Position numbers and translations under genes: made by a program. The notes beneath the pieces were generated by a model. The model saw only the letters and a program-made list of their open reading frames with translations, ran no database searches and was not told the origin of the DNA. DNA of 64,000 nt. Source: Defluviitalea raffinosedens. Lineage in GTDB: Bacteria; Bacillota; Clostridia; Lachnospirales; Defluviitaleaceae. The stretch lies in the NCBI RefSeq assembly GCF_016908775.1, contig NZ_JAFBEP010000002.1, positions 62,001-126,000 on the forward strand, written 5' to 3'. Below are positions 1 to 9,389 of this stretch, piece after piece; within the stretch, counting starts at the first letter, position 1, and each line of letters opens with the position of its first letter.

Positions 1-47
1 TAAAAAGTTTGATTTTTCAACCCAAACAACCTTTTTACTTCATAAGA

Positions 48-97
48 AAAGCACTTATGAAATAAATCTTCTAAAAAGATTTATTCATAAGTGCTTT
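48..97 (-). terminator. Rho-independent terminator of polC
   Basis: A long inverted repeat begins right after the polC stop codon. The arms at 48-70 and 76-97 pair over about 22 bp with one bulged base. In the minus direction the stem is followed by a T-rich stretch. A second, weaker A/T-rich repeat lies at about 3-38 and may serve the next gene outside the window. Confidence 0.85.
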
Positions 98-100
98 CCA

Positions 101-3100
101 TTACATCATGTCAAAAAAGCTCATTTGGTTGCTTTCCGGAATGCCTTCCAGACATCCGAATTTCTTAAGCAATTCAATGCCTGCATTTCCGATTTTAGCT
201 CGCTTTTTCAAATCTTCTATGGAACTGAAGGGTTTTTCCTGAGCTGCATTGTATATGCTTTCCGCAGCGATGTTTCCCATACCGGATATACTGTTAAGAG
301 GAGGTCTTAGGGCATCTCCTTCTATTAAAAATTTCGTAGCATGGGATTTGTATAAATCAATTGGAAGAAATGTTATACCCCTTTCGTACATTTCCAGTAC
401 CAGTTCCAAATCTTCATACATGTCCTTATCTTTTGGAGTCGCCTGATTACCGAGGTCTTCAATTTCTTTCATTTTTGCTTTAACTTTTTCTTTCCCATAG
501 ATCATATATTCAGCATCAAAAGCCTTCGCTCTTATGGTGAAATATGCAGCATAATAAGCCTTGGGCATATGAACCTTAAACCACGCGATTCTAAAAGCCA
601 TCATGACATATGCCGCAGCATGGGCTTTAGGGAACATATACTTTATTTTTCTACAGGATTCTATGTACCATTCAGGCACATCATGTTCCCTCATCATCTG
701 TTCATATTCTGGCCACTTAGGATCTTTTAGGGCCTTTCCTTTACGAACGGTTTCCATGATCTTAAAAGCAGTGTTTGGAGGGAGGCCTTTTTTGATCAGA
801 TAAATCATAATATCGTCTCTGGTACATACTGCTTCACTTAGCGTCACGATACCCTGATCGATTAAATCCTTTGCATTTCCCAGCCATACATCAGTACCGT
901 GGGAAAGCCCTGATATGCAGATTAAATCAGCGAATTGCTTAGGCATGGTATCAAGAAGCATTCCTCTTACGAACTTTGTACCAAATTCAGGAATTCCAAA
1001 AGTCCCTACCTTTGAATTAATCTGCTCAGGGGTTACTCCTAAGGCTTCAGTGGATGAAAAGATGGACATCGTCGCTTTATCATCCATAGGAATGGTTAAG
1101 GGGTCTACACCGGTCAAATCCTGCAGCATTCTGATTACCGTCGGGTCATCGTGTCCCAGTATATCTAACTTTAACAAGTTCTGATCAATGGAGTGATAAT
1201 CAAAATGGGTAGTGATGATATCTGAATCCGGATCATCAGCAGGATGTTGTATAGGACAGAATTCGAAAATCTCTCTTCCTTTGGGAACAACAATAATTCC
1301 TCCCGGATGCTGTCCAGTGGTTCTTTTGATACCGGTACACCCTTTTGAAAGCCTGAATACTTCAGCCTTATTAACCTTCATATTCTTTTCTTCAAAATAC
1401 TTTTTTACATAGCCGAAAGCAGTTTTTTCTGCTATGGTACCAATGGTACCCGCTTTAAAGGTTGTCCCTTTTCCAAAAATCACTTCCGTATATTTATGGG
1501 CTCTTGCCTGATATTCCCCAGAGAAGTTCAGGTCTATATCCGGCTCCTTATCCCCATTAAATCCTAAGAAAGTTTCAAAAGGAATATCTATTCCGTCTTT
1601 CGCCAGCATTTCTCCGCAAACGGGACACTGCTTGTCTGGAAGGTCAAAACCATTTTTAAATCCATAATCAGTAAAGTCTGAATACTTACATTTCGGGCAT
1701 CTATAATGAGGCGGCAGGGCATTTACTTCTGTTATGCCAGTCATATAGGCTACAAATGAAGAACCGACAGAACCTCTGGAACCAACCAGATATCCATCCT
1801 CATTGGACTTCCATACCAGCTTCTGTGCAATAATATACATTACCGAAAACCCATTTTTGATAATGGAATCCAACTCTTTATCCAATCTTTGCTGGACGAT
1901 TTCCGGCAGAGGGTCTCCATATAATTCATGGGCCTTTCCATAGGCAATGTCTTTAATGGTTTGCTCACACCCCTCTATATGAGGAGGACATTTTTCTGGA
2001 GAAATCGGACTGATCTGCTCGCACATATCCGCAATTTTATTGGTATTGGTAACCACAACTTCATAAGCTTTTTCAGGGCCTAAATATGAAAATTCGTCCA
2101 ACATCTCTTCGGTAGTTCTTAAATACAGAGGCGGTTGTTTATCTGCGTCTTTATATCCTTGGCCTGCTTCCAGGATACGTCTATAGATTTCATCTTCCGG
2201 ATCTAGGAAATGCACATCCCCTGTGGCCACCACCGGTTTATTTAATCTTTCTCCCAGTTCTACAATTTGACGATTGATTTCTTTTAGGGTTTCTACGCTT
2301 TCTACCTGGCCTTCTCTGATCAGATACTCATTATTCCCTAAAGGCTGAATTTCCAAATAATCATAATCCCGGGCAATTTCTTCTATCTCCTCATCGGATT
2401 TTCCCTGGAGGATTGCCTGATAAAGTTCTCCTTCACTGCATCCACTGCCAAGGATTAATCCTTCAGAATATTTTTTATACATGCTTTTTAAAATACGAGG
2501 CTTTTTATAGAAATAATCTATATGAGAATAGGAAACAAGCCTGTACAGATTTTTTAAGCCCGTGTAATTTTTTGCTAAAATAATTGCATGATAAGTTTTA
2601 AGCTTTTTATACTCTTCTTTTTTGATCTGCTCATCATCAGCATAGACTTTCTCTATATCTGCAAGGGTTCTTACCCCTTTCTCCTTTAGCATGTCCAGCA
2701 TGATATTAAATACTTTAACCGTTGTATCTACGTCATCCAAAGCTCTGTGGGCAACCTCTACTTTAATCCCCAGATTTTTTGCGATTTTCCCCAGTTTATA
2801 GGATTTAAAATCTGGGAAAAGTTCATGGGCTAAGGTTAATGTATCGATGTATGTAAAATCAAAGTCGTATCCTAAAACCTTTGCATTGTGTTTTAAAAAT
2901 CTTATGTCAAAGGAAGCATTATGGGCAACCAAAACACTATCCTCTAAAAACTCCAGAATTTTCGGGAATACTTTGTCTATGGTTTCTGCGTCCTTTACCA
3001 TATCATCTGTAATATTGGTAACTTCCACTACTCTTGGCGGAATTGGCTTCTCAGGATTAACAAAACAGCTAAATTTGTCGATAACTTTGCCGTCTTTTAA

Positions 3101-4411
3101 CTTCATGATCCCTATCTCAGTGATCTTTTCAGTTTTGGGTGAGAATCCTGTGGTTTCCAAGTCCAGTACACAGTAAATGGTATCCAGGCCTTGTCCTTTG
3201 TCATTTACTACAGAAGGTTTCTTATCCGGTGCAAGATAAGCTTCTACTCCATAAAGCACCTTCATGTCAGGATTGTCCCTTCCTAAAAGCTTATGGGCTT
3301 CGGGAAAGGCCTGTACAACTCCATGGTCTGTTATGGCAATGGATTTCATACCCCAGCTCATGGCTCGTTTAATCAAATCGGTAGCGCTGCTTGTAGCATC
3401 CATTTGGCTCATTTGGGTATGTACATGCAGTTCTACCCGCTTCTTCTCTGCATTGTCCACTCTTTTATTCTTCTTTAATCCTTCTGTTTCCACTATGGTA
3501 TGGGCAACCAGCTCAATTTCTCCGGAGAAACTGCTGTAACCTGAATTTCCGGCAACTCGAACACCTTTGGCTTTCTTAAGTCTTGATAATACTTCTTCTC
3601 CTGATTCAGGTTTGCAAAATGCCTTACAGGTCATGGAACTGGAACCATCATATAAATCGAAAGAAATAAGGATCTTTCCACTTTTCAGTTCTTTGGAGTC
3701 CAGATTGAATATTTCCCCTTCTATAGCGATTCGTCCTTCATCAGGGGTAATGTCAACAATTTTTATTATTGGATCTTTAATTTTAGAGTTTCGTCCAAGA
3801 ATCAAAGCGGGGTCTTCTTTTGTACCTGCAGACTCAGCAGGCGTGTTAGAAATATTATTGCCTGAGGTTTGTGTCATTTGCTCTTTAATGATTTGCAGCG
3901 TCTTAGCCTGATGGTCTTCACTAAGGCGTTTTAACTCTTCTTTACTTACTTGGTCAATGAAGTCAATCTTATATTCTTTACCATATAGGGATTTAATCTC
4001 CTGATTAATTTTTTTGTCATAGCCCATCGAATATAAAAAATGGGACAGTGGAATGCCAATATTAAATTTTATGACATTGTCACCAATTTCAACATCATAA
4101 TTGTCAATGATTGCTTTTAAAACAGGATGTTCGTCTCCCATGGAAACAATAATGTTTTTTAACTCCTCCTTGAGAGGTTTTTTGTTTTCTCCGATCATGT
4201 ATCTTACAATGACTTTGGAATCGTTTAATGCAAATCTTTTTCTGATGAATTTATTAAAATAATCGATTTCTCTTTTTCCAATATAATTAAACGCATTGAT
4301 TTTCATTTCCAAAGCCTTTGTATCTTTCCTTATGATAACCTCTTCAAGAATGGCAGTATTAATATTGCCACTGGACGGATAGTCATTAAAAATCTCACTT
4401 ATTCTTCTCAT
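101..4411 (-). CDS. polC: DNA polymerase III alpha subunit, PolC type
   Basis: Replicative DNA polymerase with built-in 3'-5' proofreading, the leading-strand replicase of low-GC Gram-positives. The 1436 aa length matches the family (about 1437 aa in Bacillus subtilis). In order: an N-terminal region, an OB-fold segment near residues 220-310, a PHP domain starting at HVHT (about 328), an inserted DEDDh exonuclease from LDLETTGF (about 415) to HRALDD (about 555), the rest of PHP, a zinc knuckle with CPKC and CPVC (about 904-930), and the polymerase palm with PDIDLNF (about 955). The ATG is preceded by an AAGGG-type ribosome site. A promoter (ATGACA, 18 bp, TATAAT) lies at 4451-4480, so the gene appears monocistronic with a terminator directly behind it. 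No key residue is visibly lost. Confidence 0.98.
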   Translation of the reverse strand: MRRISEIFNDYPSSGNINTAILEEVIIRKDTKALEMKINAFNYIGKREIDYFNKFIRKRFALNDSKVIVRYMIGENKKPLKEELKNIIVSMGDEHPVLKAIIDNYDVEIGDNVIKFNIGIPLSHFLYSMGYDKKINQEIKSLYGKEYKIDFIDQVSKEELKRLSEDHQAKTLQIIKEQMTQTSGNNISNTPAESAGTKEDPALILGRNSKIKDPIIKIVDITPDEGRIAIEGEIFNLDSKELKSGKILISFDLYDGSSSMTCKAFCKPESGEEVLSRLKKAKGVRVAGNSGYSSFSGEIELVAHTIVETEGLKKNKRVDNAEKKRVELHVHTQMSQMDATSSATDLIKRAMSWGMKSIAITDHGVVQAFPEAHKLLGRDNPDMKVLYGVEAYLAPDKKPSVVNDKGQGLDTIYCVLDLETTGFSPKTEKITEIGIMKLKDGKVIDKFSCFVNPEKPIPPRVVEVTNITDDMVKDAETIDKVFPKILEFLEDSVLVAHNASFDIRFLKHNAKVLGYDFDFTYIDTLTLAHELFPDFKSYKLGKIAKNLGIKVEVAHRALDDVDTTVKVFNIMLDMLKEKGVRTLADIEKVYADDEQIKKEEYKKLKTYHAIILAKNYTGLKNLYRLVSYSHIDYFYKKPRILKSMYKKYSEGLILGSGCSEGELYQAILQGKSDEEIEEIARDYDYLEIQPLGNNEYLIREGQVESVETLKEINRQIVELGERLNKPVVATGDVHFLDPEDEIYRRILEAGQGYKDADKQPPLYLRTTEEMLDEFSYLGPEKAYEVVVTNTNKIADMCEQISPISPEKCPPHIEGCEQTIKDIAYGKAHELYGDPLPEIVQQRLDKELDSIIKNGFSVMYIIAQKLVWKSNEDGYLVGSRGSVGSSFVAYMTGITEVNALPPHYRCPKCKYSDFTDYGFKNGFDLPDKQCPVCGEMLAKDGIDIPFETFLGFNGDKEPDIDLNFSGEYQARAHKYTEVIFGKGTTFKAGTIGTIAEKTAFGYVKKYFEEKNMKVNKAEVFRLSKGCTGIKRTTGQHPGGIIVVPKGREIFEFCPIQHPADDPDSDIITTHFDYHSIDQNLLKLDILGHDDPTVIRMLQDLTGVDPLTIPMDDKATMSIFSSTEALGVTPEQINSKVGTFGIPEFGTKFVRGMLLDTMPKQFADLICISGLSHGTDVWLGNAKDLIDQGIVTLSEAVCTRDDIMIYLIKKGLPPNTAFKIMETVRKGKALKDPKWPEYEQMMREHDVPEWYIESCRKIKYMFPKAHAAAYVMMAFRIAWFKVHMPKAYYAAYFTIRAKAFDAEYMIYGKEKVKAKMKEIEDLGNQATPKDKDMYEDLELVLEMYERGITFLPIDLYKSHATKFLIEGDALRPPLNSISGMGNIAAESIYNAAQEKPFSSIEDLKKRAKIGNAGIELLKKFGCLEGIPESNQMSFFDMM

Positions 4412-4450
4412 ATCCCTTAACCCTCTTGCAAAATATTTCTATGCCTTATT

Positions 4451-4480
4451 ATTATACTAGATTCAGTTATTATTTGTCAT
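4451..4480 (-). promoter_or_regulatory. Sigma-A-type promoter of polC
   Basis: On the minus strand, ATGACA at 4475-4480 and TATAAT at 4451-4456 are separated by 18 bp, about 45 bp upstream of the polC start. Confidence 0.6.
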
Positions 4481-4531
4481 TTAAATGTTTATTAATAATG
4501 TTTTGATATTATAAGAGTCCTTTCTCCAAAC

Positions 4532-4975
4532 TTATCTTGGTTGATCTGAAAATAAATATTCTTCTTTTTGCATTTTGTAAAACTCATCATATCTCCTTTG
4601 AACATCAGGGTTTTCCTTCATAAAATGAACAAATTTTTCTATGGCCTGTATGGTTGAAAAAGACAAATAATGTTCCATAGATTCTGCTTCTTTGTCAATG
4701 TCTGAAGAGGTATTCAATACAGTCAAAAAATCCTTCAGCAACTGATTTCTTTGAACCAAAAACCTTCCTTCATAAATTCCTTTTTCAGTTAATTTAATGG
4801 ATTCATAGGGCTGATAGACCACATATCCTCTATTGCTTAATTTATGTAAAGCCTTGACTACAGAGGGTAAAGATACATCTAAGATCTGTGCGATATCGGA
4901 AACACGAATCTCATCAATCTTTGTAGACAATCTATACATTTCTTCTAAATAGTCTTGTAAACTCGGGGACAGCAT
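4532..4975 (-). CDS. MntR/DtxR-family metal-dependent transcriptional regulator
   Basis: Winged-helix repressor family that senses Mn2+ or Fe2+ and controls metal uptake. The 147 aa length is close to B. subtilis MntR (142 aa). The ATG at 4975 is preferred because AGAAGGA sits 8 nt upstream; the in-frame GTG at 5008 has no ribosome site. Aligned from memory to MntR, the metal ligands Asp8, Glu11, Glu99, Glu102 and His103 have counterparts (D and E in QDYLEE; E, E and H in EAESMEHYLS). The position equivalent to His77 is Asn (VQRNQLLKDF instead of VYRHELLEQF). The helix-turn-helix region (VSDIAQILDVSLPSVVKALH) is intact. No metal transporter lies next to it. The metal preferred may differ from MntR because of the substitution. 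Confidence 0.85.
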   Translation of the reverse strand: MLSPSLQDYLEEMYRLSTKIDEIRVSDIAQILDVSLPSVVKALHKLSNRGYVVYQPYESIKLTEKGIYEGRFLVQRNQLLKDFLTVLNTSSDIDKEAESMEHYLSFSTIQAIEKFVHFMKENPDVQRRYDEFYKMQKEEYLFSDQPR

Positions 4976-5208
4976 AGTATTGATCCTTCTCCCATCTATT
5001 TGGTTCACAACAAGTATATTCTAAAACCGCCTTATATATTACATACTTTTACCTGCGCTGGAAATAAACCTTGTTCCTTTCTGTACAAATCAATGGAATA
5101 TTTTGTTAGGTTTTAAAAGATTATCTGCCATATCTTTAATTGACATCAGTAAGGCCGCATATTACAATAGATTAAGATAGATATTAGAAAATGATTGGAG
5201 GACTTTTG

Positions 5209-6087
5209 ATGTCTGATTTTGTGATTTTGTCTGACAGCTCCTGTGATCTGCCAGATTCTTTGCTCAAAGAATATAATATAGAACTCATTCCATATTATGT
5301 ATCTTTTGATCAAACCACGTATTACAAAGAGAGAGAAGAAATAACGCTTGAAAATTTTTACCATATACTGCGAAATCAAAATGTTTTTCCTAAAACCTCC
5401 TTACCTTCTGTAGACGATTATATGAAAACTTTTATAAAGTATATCCAAGATCATAAAAATATTATTTGCTTTTGTCTCACATCTAAATTCAGCGGTTCAT
5501 ATCAAGCGGCCGTCAATGCTAAAAATATTCTTGAAGAAGAATACCCAGAAGCAAAGATAGAAGTCATTAACTCTATTCAGGCCACTGCCGGACAAGGGCT
5601 AATCGTTCTTCAGGCAGCTAAAATGAAAAAAGCTGGATATTCTATGGAAGACATAATAAAGAATATCGAAGTTTTAAAAGAAACCGCCAGAATTACCTTC
5701 TTTGTAGATACTCTCGAATATCTGGAAAAAGGAGGGCGTATAGGAAAAGTAAGTGCACTCATTGGAGGCGTTCTCAATTTTAAACCTCTTATTGTGGTAA
5801 AAGACGGAGAGCTAAACCCCTATGGCAAAATCCGGGGAAGAAAAAAAGCACTTAGAAAAATCATAGAAATGGCAGAAGAAATTGTTCAAAATAATTTTGA
5901 CAGTTATGAATTCTGCATTGCTGAAGGGGATTGTATTGAAGAAGCAGAAGCGCTTAAAAGTATGCTGGAAGAAGAATGGAATATTAAAATAGACCTTCCA
6001 TTCTTTAAAATAGGCACAACCATCGGAACCAATACGGGACCCGATACCATAGGCATTTGCTTTATCAAAAAATATGACCACATATAA
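5209..6087 (+). CDS. DegV family fatty-acid-binding protein
   Basis: DegV/FakB-type protein. Members bind a fatty acid and, with a FakA kinase, allow its phosphorylation for phospholipid synthesis; this is established for FakB and inferred here. The 292 aa protein shows the N-terminal SDSSCDLP motif, a TSLPS segment that matches the family T-S-x-P-S loop, SGSYQAA, and a late GTNTGPDTIG motif. The start at 5209 is chosen because TTGGAGG lies 6 nt upstream; an upstream in-frame ATG at 5191 overlaps that ribosome site. It stands alone, with no fakA-like gene in the window, and shares a bidirectional terminator with rpsD. Confidence 0.9.
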   Translation: MSDFVILSDSSCDLPDSLLKEYNIELIPYYVSFDQTTYYKEREEITLENFYHILRNQNVFPKTSLPSVDDYMKTFIKYIQDHKNIICFCLTSKFSGSYQAAVNAKNILEEEYPEAKIEVINSIQATAGQGLIVLQAAKMKKAGYSMEDIIKNIEVLKETARITFFVDTLEYLEKGGRIGKVSALIGGVLNFKPLIVVKDGELNPYGKIRGRKKALRKIIEMAEEIVQNNFDSYEFCIAEGDCIEEAEALKSMLEEEWNIKIDLPFFKIGTTIGTNTGPDTIGICFIKKYDHI

Positions 6088-6089
6088 AT

Positions 6090-6116
6090 AAAAACCACTT
6101 TAAAAGTGGTTTTTAT
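6090..6116. terminator. Bidirectional terminator between degV and rpsD
   Basis: AAAACCACTTT and AAAGTGGTTTT form an 11 bp stem with T-rich sequence on the plus side and A-rich sequence on the other, between two convergent genes. Confidence 0.8.
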
Positions 6117-6126
6117 TTTTTAACGA

Positions 6127-6720
6127 CTATTTTGAATACCATTCAATGATTAACTGAGTATCAATTTGAATAGGAATATCTTCACGATTGGGAATTGAGA
6201 CCAATGTCCCTGAGAAATTGTCTGTATCTTTTGAGATATATGGAAGACTGAAGTCTTTATTGGCTTTAAAGTTATCTGCAAATAACTGTATGCCACGGGA
6301 TTTTTCTTTTAATTCTATTCTGTCACCGACATTCACAATATAAGAAGGAATATTCACCTTTTTGCCGTTGACAGTAATATGCCCATGACTGACCATTTGT
6401 CTTGCCTGACTTAGAGTACTTCCAAATCCCATACGATATACTAAATTATCCAGTCTGCGTTCAAGGATTTTAACCAACGCATCTCCGGATACATCTTTGC
6501 TTTTAATGGCCTGGTCAACATACTTACCGAATTGCTTTTCCAATACACCGTAATAAGCCTTTAATCTTTGTTTTTCTAAAAGCTGCATTCCATAGTAAGA
6601 TAACTTCTTATCTGCTCTGCTTTGTCCATTTCCTGCCCGATTCATTGCCTTGGGATGCCCGATTACATTTAATCCTAAGCGTCTGCAAAGCTTAAAACGG
6701 GGCTGTCTCATTCTTGCCAT
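6127..6720 (-). CDS. rpsD: 30S ribosomal protein S4, zinc-free form
   Basis: Primary 16S rRNA-binding protein that starts assembly of the small-subunit body and represses its own synthesis in many bacteria. The 197 aa product has the S4 N-terminal domain followed by the S4 RNA-binding fold ([38 protein letters not shown]). The N terminus ([20 protein letters not shown]) has one cysteine and lacks the Cys-rich zinc knuckle of the C+ form. The gene is monocistronic, outside the usual rpsM-rpsK-rpsD-rpoA operon. Clostridia often carry such an extra copy, so a second rpsD elsewhere is possible. It has its own promoter and a hairpin abutting the ribosome site. Confidence 0.96.
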   Translation of the reverse strand: MARMRQPRFKLCRRLGLNVIGHPKAMNRAGNGQSRADKKLSYYGMQLLEKQRLKAYYGVLEKQFGKYVDQAIKSKDVSGDALVKILERRLDNLVYRMGFGSTLSQARQMVSHGHITVNGKKVNIPSYIVNVGDRIELKEKSRGIQLFADNFKANKDFSLPYISKDTDNFSGTLVSIPNREDIPIQIDTQLIIEWYSK

Positions 6721-6736
6721 CTATTTTTTCCTCCAT

Positions 6737-6766
6737 AAAAATTATCAAATTTGCCGCGATAATTTT
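6737..6766 (-). promoter_or_regulatory. Leader hairpin adjacent to the rpsD ribosome site
   Basis: The arms 6738-6746 and 6758-6766 pair perfectly over 9 bp and extend by about 3 bp with one bulged A. In the transcript the 3' arm is followed almost directly by GGAGG and the rpsD ATG. S4 is a known autogenous translational repressor, so this could be the repressor target. The leader is much shorter than the B. subtilis S4 leader. Confidence 0.5.
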
Positions 6767-6778
6767 ATGCCGAATCTA

Positions 6779-6807
6779 TTATAACACAAAAAACAAGAAA
6801 TGAGAAT
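6779..6807 (-). promoter_or_regulatory. Extended -10 promoter of rpsD
   Basis: TGTTATAAT on the minus strand gives TATAAT at 6779-6784 with an upstream TGn. The -35 is weak (TTCTCA at 17 bp). Confidence 0.6.
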
Positions 6808-6826
6808 AGTTTTTATTTGAAAATCG

Positions 6827-8008
6827 CTATCGAACATATTCTTTTATGGCTTTTTCCAGCTGTAAAAAGGCTTTTTCTAAGATCACTCTGGGACAAGCAA
6901 TGTTGATCCGTTGAAACCCTTCTCCTTCTCTTCCAAACATGGTACCGCCATCCAGCCAAAGTTTAGCTTTGCTTATAATCAAGTGTTCAAGTTCGGCTTC
7001 ACTTAAATTGAGACCCTTACAATCCAGCCAAACCAGATATGTTCCTTCAGGTTCTACCAGCTTAATTTGTGGCAAACGTTCTGCAAGAAACTCTCTGATA
7101 AAGTCTAAATTGCCTTTCAAATAGTCTTTTAATGCCTCCAGCCACTCTGTTCCATGTTCATAAGCAGCCTGACAGGCAACAAGTCCCATGGTATTCACTT
7201 GACTATAACCAGTACGTCTAAGTTCTTCTTTAAATTTCTTTCTAAGCTCTTTACTGGGTATAAATATATTGGAAACCTGTAATCCTGCCAGATTAAAGGT
7301 TTTACTTGGAGCTGTACATATAATCGAATTGTTCATGTATTCCGGCTTCAAATTAGCAAAAACAAAATGTTCATTTCCTTTATAAATGAAATCTCCATGA
7401 ATTTCATCAGACACAACAATTACATTATGTTTCAGGCAAATATCTCCAACACGAGTTAACTCTTCTTTCGTCCAAACCCTTCCCACAGGATTATGAGGGC
7501 TGCAAAGTATAAATAATTTAACTTTATACTCTTTAATTTTCTCTTCAAAATCATTAAAGTCCATATAATATTTCCCCTCTTTATAAACAAGGGGATTGTT
7601 AATCAGCTGGCGTCCATTTGTCAGAATTAATTCAGAAAAAGGATAATACACAGGCTGCTGAATCATCACCGCATCCCCTTTTTCAGTAAGTGCCCGAACT
7701 GCAGCAGCTATTCCAAACACCACACCAGGGGTTTTTACAATCCATTCCTTTTGCACCCTCCAGTTAAATCTGGTGCTATACCAATTACAGACTGCCTCAA
7801 AATATTCTTTCTTATTATCAGAATATCCAAAAATCCCATGCTGTGCTGTTTTTACAAGAGCCTCAATGACGGCAGGAGGGGTCTTAAAATCCATATCGGC
7901 CACCCAAAGGGGAATAACATCTTCAGGCATGCCTCTTTCTACGGCAAAATCATATTTTATGGAATTGGTATTTTTTCGGTCTATGATTTCATCGAAATTA
8001 TAATTCAT
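6827..8008 (-). CDS. MalY/PatB-family PLP-dependent C-S beta-lyase/aminotransferase
   Basis: Fold-type I PLP enzyme. Characterised PatB/MalY relatives cleave cystathionine or cysteine by beta-elimination. The 393 aa product shows a PLP-contact Asp segment (VVSDEIHGDF) and the Schiff-base lysine in APSKTFNLAG, which are typical of this subfamily. The ATG at 8008 has GGAG 8 nt upstream; in-frame GTG codons at 8017 and 8014 overlap that site. The stop of the upstream trans-sulfuration gene lies 16 nt away, so the two form an operon controlled by the attenuator at 9.3 kb. I infer a role in interconversion of cysteine, cystathionine and homocysteine. Substrate choice cannot be read from sequence. 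No clear terminator separates it from the rpsD promoter. Confidence 0.9.
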   Translation of the reverse strand: MNYNFDEIIDRKNTNSIKYDFAVERGMPEDVIPLWVADMDFKTPPAVIEALVKTAQHGIFGYSDNKKEYFEAVCNWYSTRFNWRVQKEWIVKTPGVVFGIAAAVRALTEKGDAVMIQQPVYYPFSELILTNGRQLINNPLVYKEGKYYMDFNDFEEKIKEYKVKLFILCSPHNPVGRVWTKEELTRVGDICLKHNVIVVSDEIHGDFIYKGNEHFVFANLKPEYMNNSIICTAPSKTFNLAGLQVSNIFIPSKELRKKFKEELRRTGYSQVNTMGLVACQAAYEHGTEWLEALKDYLKGNLDFIREFLAERLPQIKLVEPEGTYLVWLDCKGLNLSEAELEHLIISKAKLWLDGGTMFGREGEGFQRINIACPRVILEKAFLQLEKAIKEYVR

Positions 8009-8024
8009 GCGCACCACTCCAATC

Positions 8025-9188
8025 TCAATCGCAACCGTAAATTTCTAATTTATCCTGACATAATGCCTGCTCCAAATCTAAGATCAGTTCATCGATCTTT
8101 TCGATTCCTACTGACAGACGTAATAATCTTTCATCAATTCCTTTGGCTTCCCGTTCTTCCTGAGGAACATCAGCATGGGTTTGCAGCATCGGATATGTGA
8201 TTAAGGTTTCTACTCCTCCAAGACTTTCCGCATAAAGGATTAGCTTTACCCGACTGAGTATTTGTCTGGCAGTCTGCTCGCTATCTACTTTAAACGAAAT
8301 CATTGCTCCGAATCCTCTAGCCTGCCTCCTTGAGATTTCATAATCTGGATGAGTCGGTAATCCTACATAGTAAACATCCTGAACCTTAGGATGCTTACAA
8401 AGCCAATTGGCCAGGGCTATTGCATTTTCCTGCTGTTTTTCCATCCTAACAGCAAGGGTTTTGATTCCCCGAATCATAAGCCAACTGTCAAATGGAGAAA
8501 GACATGCCCCTGTGGTTTTATAAATGAAACGCAGTTTTTCTGAAAGTTCTTCCGTCCTGACAACCAAAAATCCTGAAAGGGTATCATTATGCCCTGAAAG
8601 ATACTTGGTTCCGCTGTGAAGAACAATATCTGCCCCTAGATCAATAGGATTCTGAAAATATGGGGTTAAAAAAGTATTATCCACAATCAGAAGCAGATTG
8701 TTTTCCTTTGCAATTTTAGATATCGCAGCAATATCTGTTACCTGCATCATAGGATTGGTTGGAGTTTCTATGTAAATTGCTTTCGTTTCCTTTCTGATAT
8801 GCTTGATGACTTCAGAAATGTTAGAAGTATTTACAAAACTAAAAAACAGGCCATTTTTCATTGAAATATAATGAAAAAGTCTGTGAGATCCTCCATATAA
8901 ATCATCTGAAACAATAATATGATCGCCTATTTTAAAAAGCTCCATTAAAGCAGTTGTAGCCGCCATACCACTGGAAAAAGCCAGAGCGTCTACTCCTTTT
9001 TCAAGTTTTGCTATGATTTTTTCCACCTGTTCTCTTGTTGGATTTTGCAGCCGGGAATAATCATAGCCCGTGCTTTCTCCAACACCAGGATGGGCAAATG
9101 TGGCTGCCTGATAAATAGGTACTGTTACAGAGCCGGTACAGTGGGTATTATCTTCAGCTCCATGTACACAAAGCGTCGTAAGATCCAT
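8025..9188 (-). CDS. Cys/Met-metabolism PLP enzyme (cystathionine gamma-lyase/beta-lyase/gamma-synthase type)
   Basis: Trans-sulfuration family enzyme of 387 aa, usual length for the family. It shows the N-terminal TTLCVHG start, the substrate/PLP region YDYSRLQNPTR, LAFSSGMAA, and the PLP lysine in HSGTKYLSGHND. Members are homotetramers acting on cystathionine, homocysteine, cysteine or methionine; the exact reaction is unresolved. The start at 9188 follows GGAGGG with 7 nt spacing. It is the first gene of an operon with the PatB-type gene. Its 195 nt leader carries a T-box-type antiterminator and terminator, so expression is likely raised when a tRNA is uncharged. The bulge sequence fits a tRNA with discriminator U73, which includes tRNA-Cys and suits a sulfur amino-acid operon. 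Confidence 0.92.
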   Translation of the reverse strand: MDLTTLCVHGAEDNTHCTGSVTVPIYQAATFAHPGVGESTGYDYSRLQNPTREQVEKIIAKLEKGVDALAFSSGMAATTALMELFKIGDHIIVSDDLYGGSHRLFHYISMKNGLFFSFVNTSNISEVIKHIRKETKAIYIETPTNPMMQVTDIAAISKIAKENNLLLIVDNTFLTPYFQNPIDLGADIVLHSGTKYLSGHNDTLSGFLVVRTEELSEKLRFIYKTTGACLSPFDSWLMIRGIKTLAVRMEKQQENAIALANWLCKHPKVQDVYYVGLPTHPDYEISRRQARGFGAMISFKVDSEQTARQILSRVKLILYAESLGGVETLITYPMLQTHADVPQEEREAKGIDERLLRLSVGIEKIDELILDLEQALCQDKLEIYGCD

Positions 9189-9267
9189 GAATAACCCTCC
9201 AATCAATAAATATAAACATCATATCATTGCCTTCTTTCGTCAGCCAAGTCTTAAGCATACATTTATC

Positions 9268-9330
9268 AAAAAAGACCTTCACCTCCTATCGTATAGAGGC
9301 GAAAGTCTTATCCGCAGTTCCACTCCAGTT
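9268..9330 (-). promoter_or_regulatory. T-box-type antiterminator/terminator in an unusually short leader
   Basis: On the minus strand GAG-TGGAACT-GCG at 9325-9313 pairs with CGC-CTC at 9301-9296, giving helices on both sides of a 7-nt bulge, exactly the T-box antiterminator layout (canonical bulge UGGNACC; here the last C is U). The same CGCCTC segment is claimed by a competing 14 bp terminator (9272-9285 with 9296-9309) followed by six T. The bulge UGGA would pair with tRNA 3' UCCA. Only about 56 nt lie between the predicted transcript start and the antiterminator, so a classical Stem I does not fit. Confidence 0.7.
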
Positions 9331-9389
9331 AAAGAAAAAAACAGCTTTATTAATTCATATCATTCCGATAAACATTAAAAGTTTTAATT

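Noticed and set aside
1-4411. Open frames on the plus strand opposite polC, and similar frames opposite relA, recJ, iorA and the Ca2+ ATPase gene
   Set aside because: They lie antisense to well-supported genes, have no ribosome sites or recognisable products, and follow from the codon use of the real gene.
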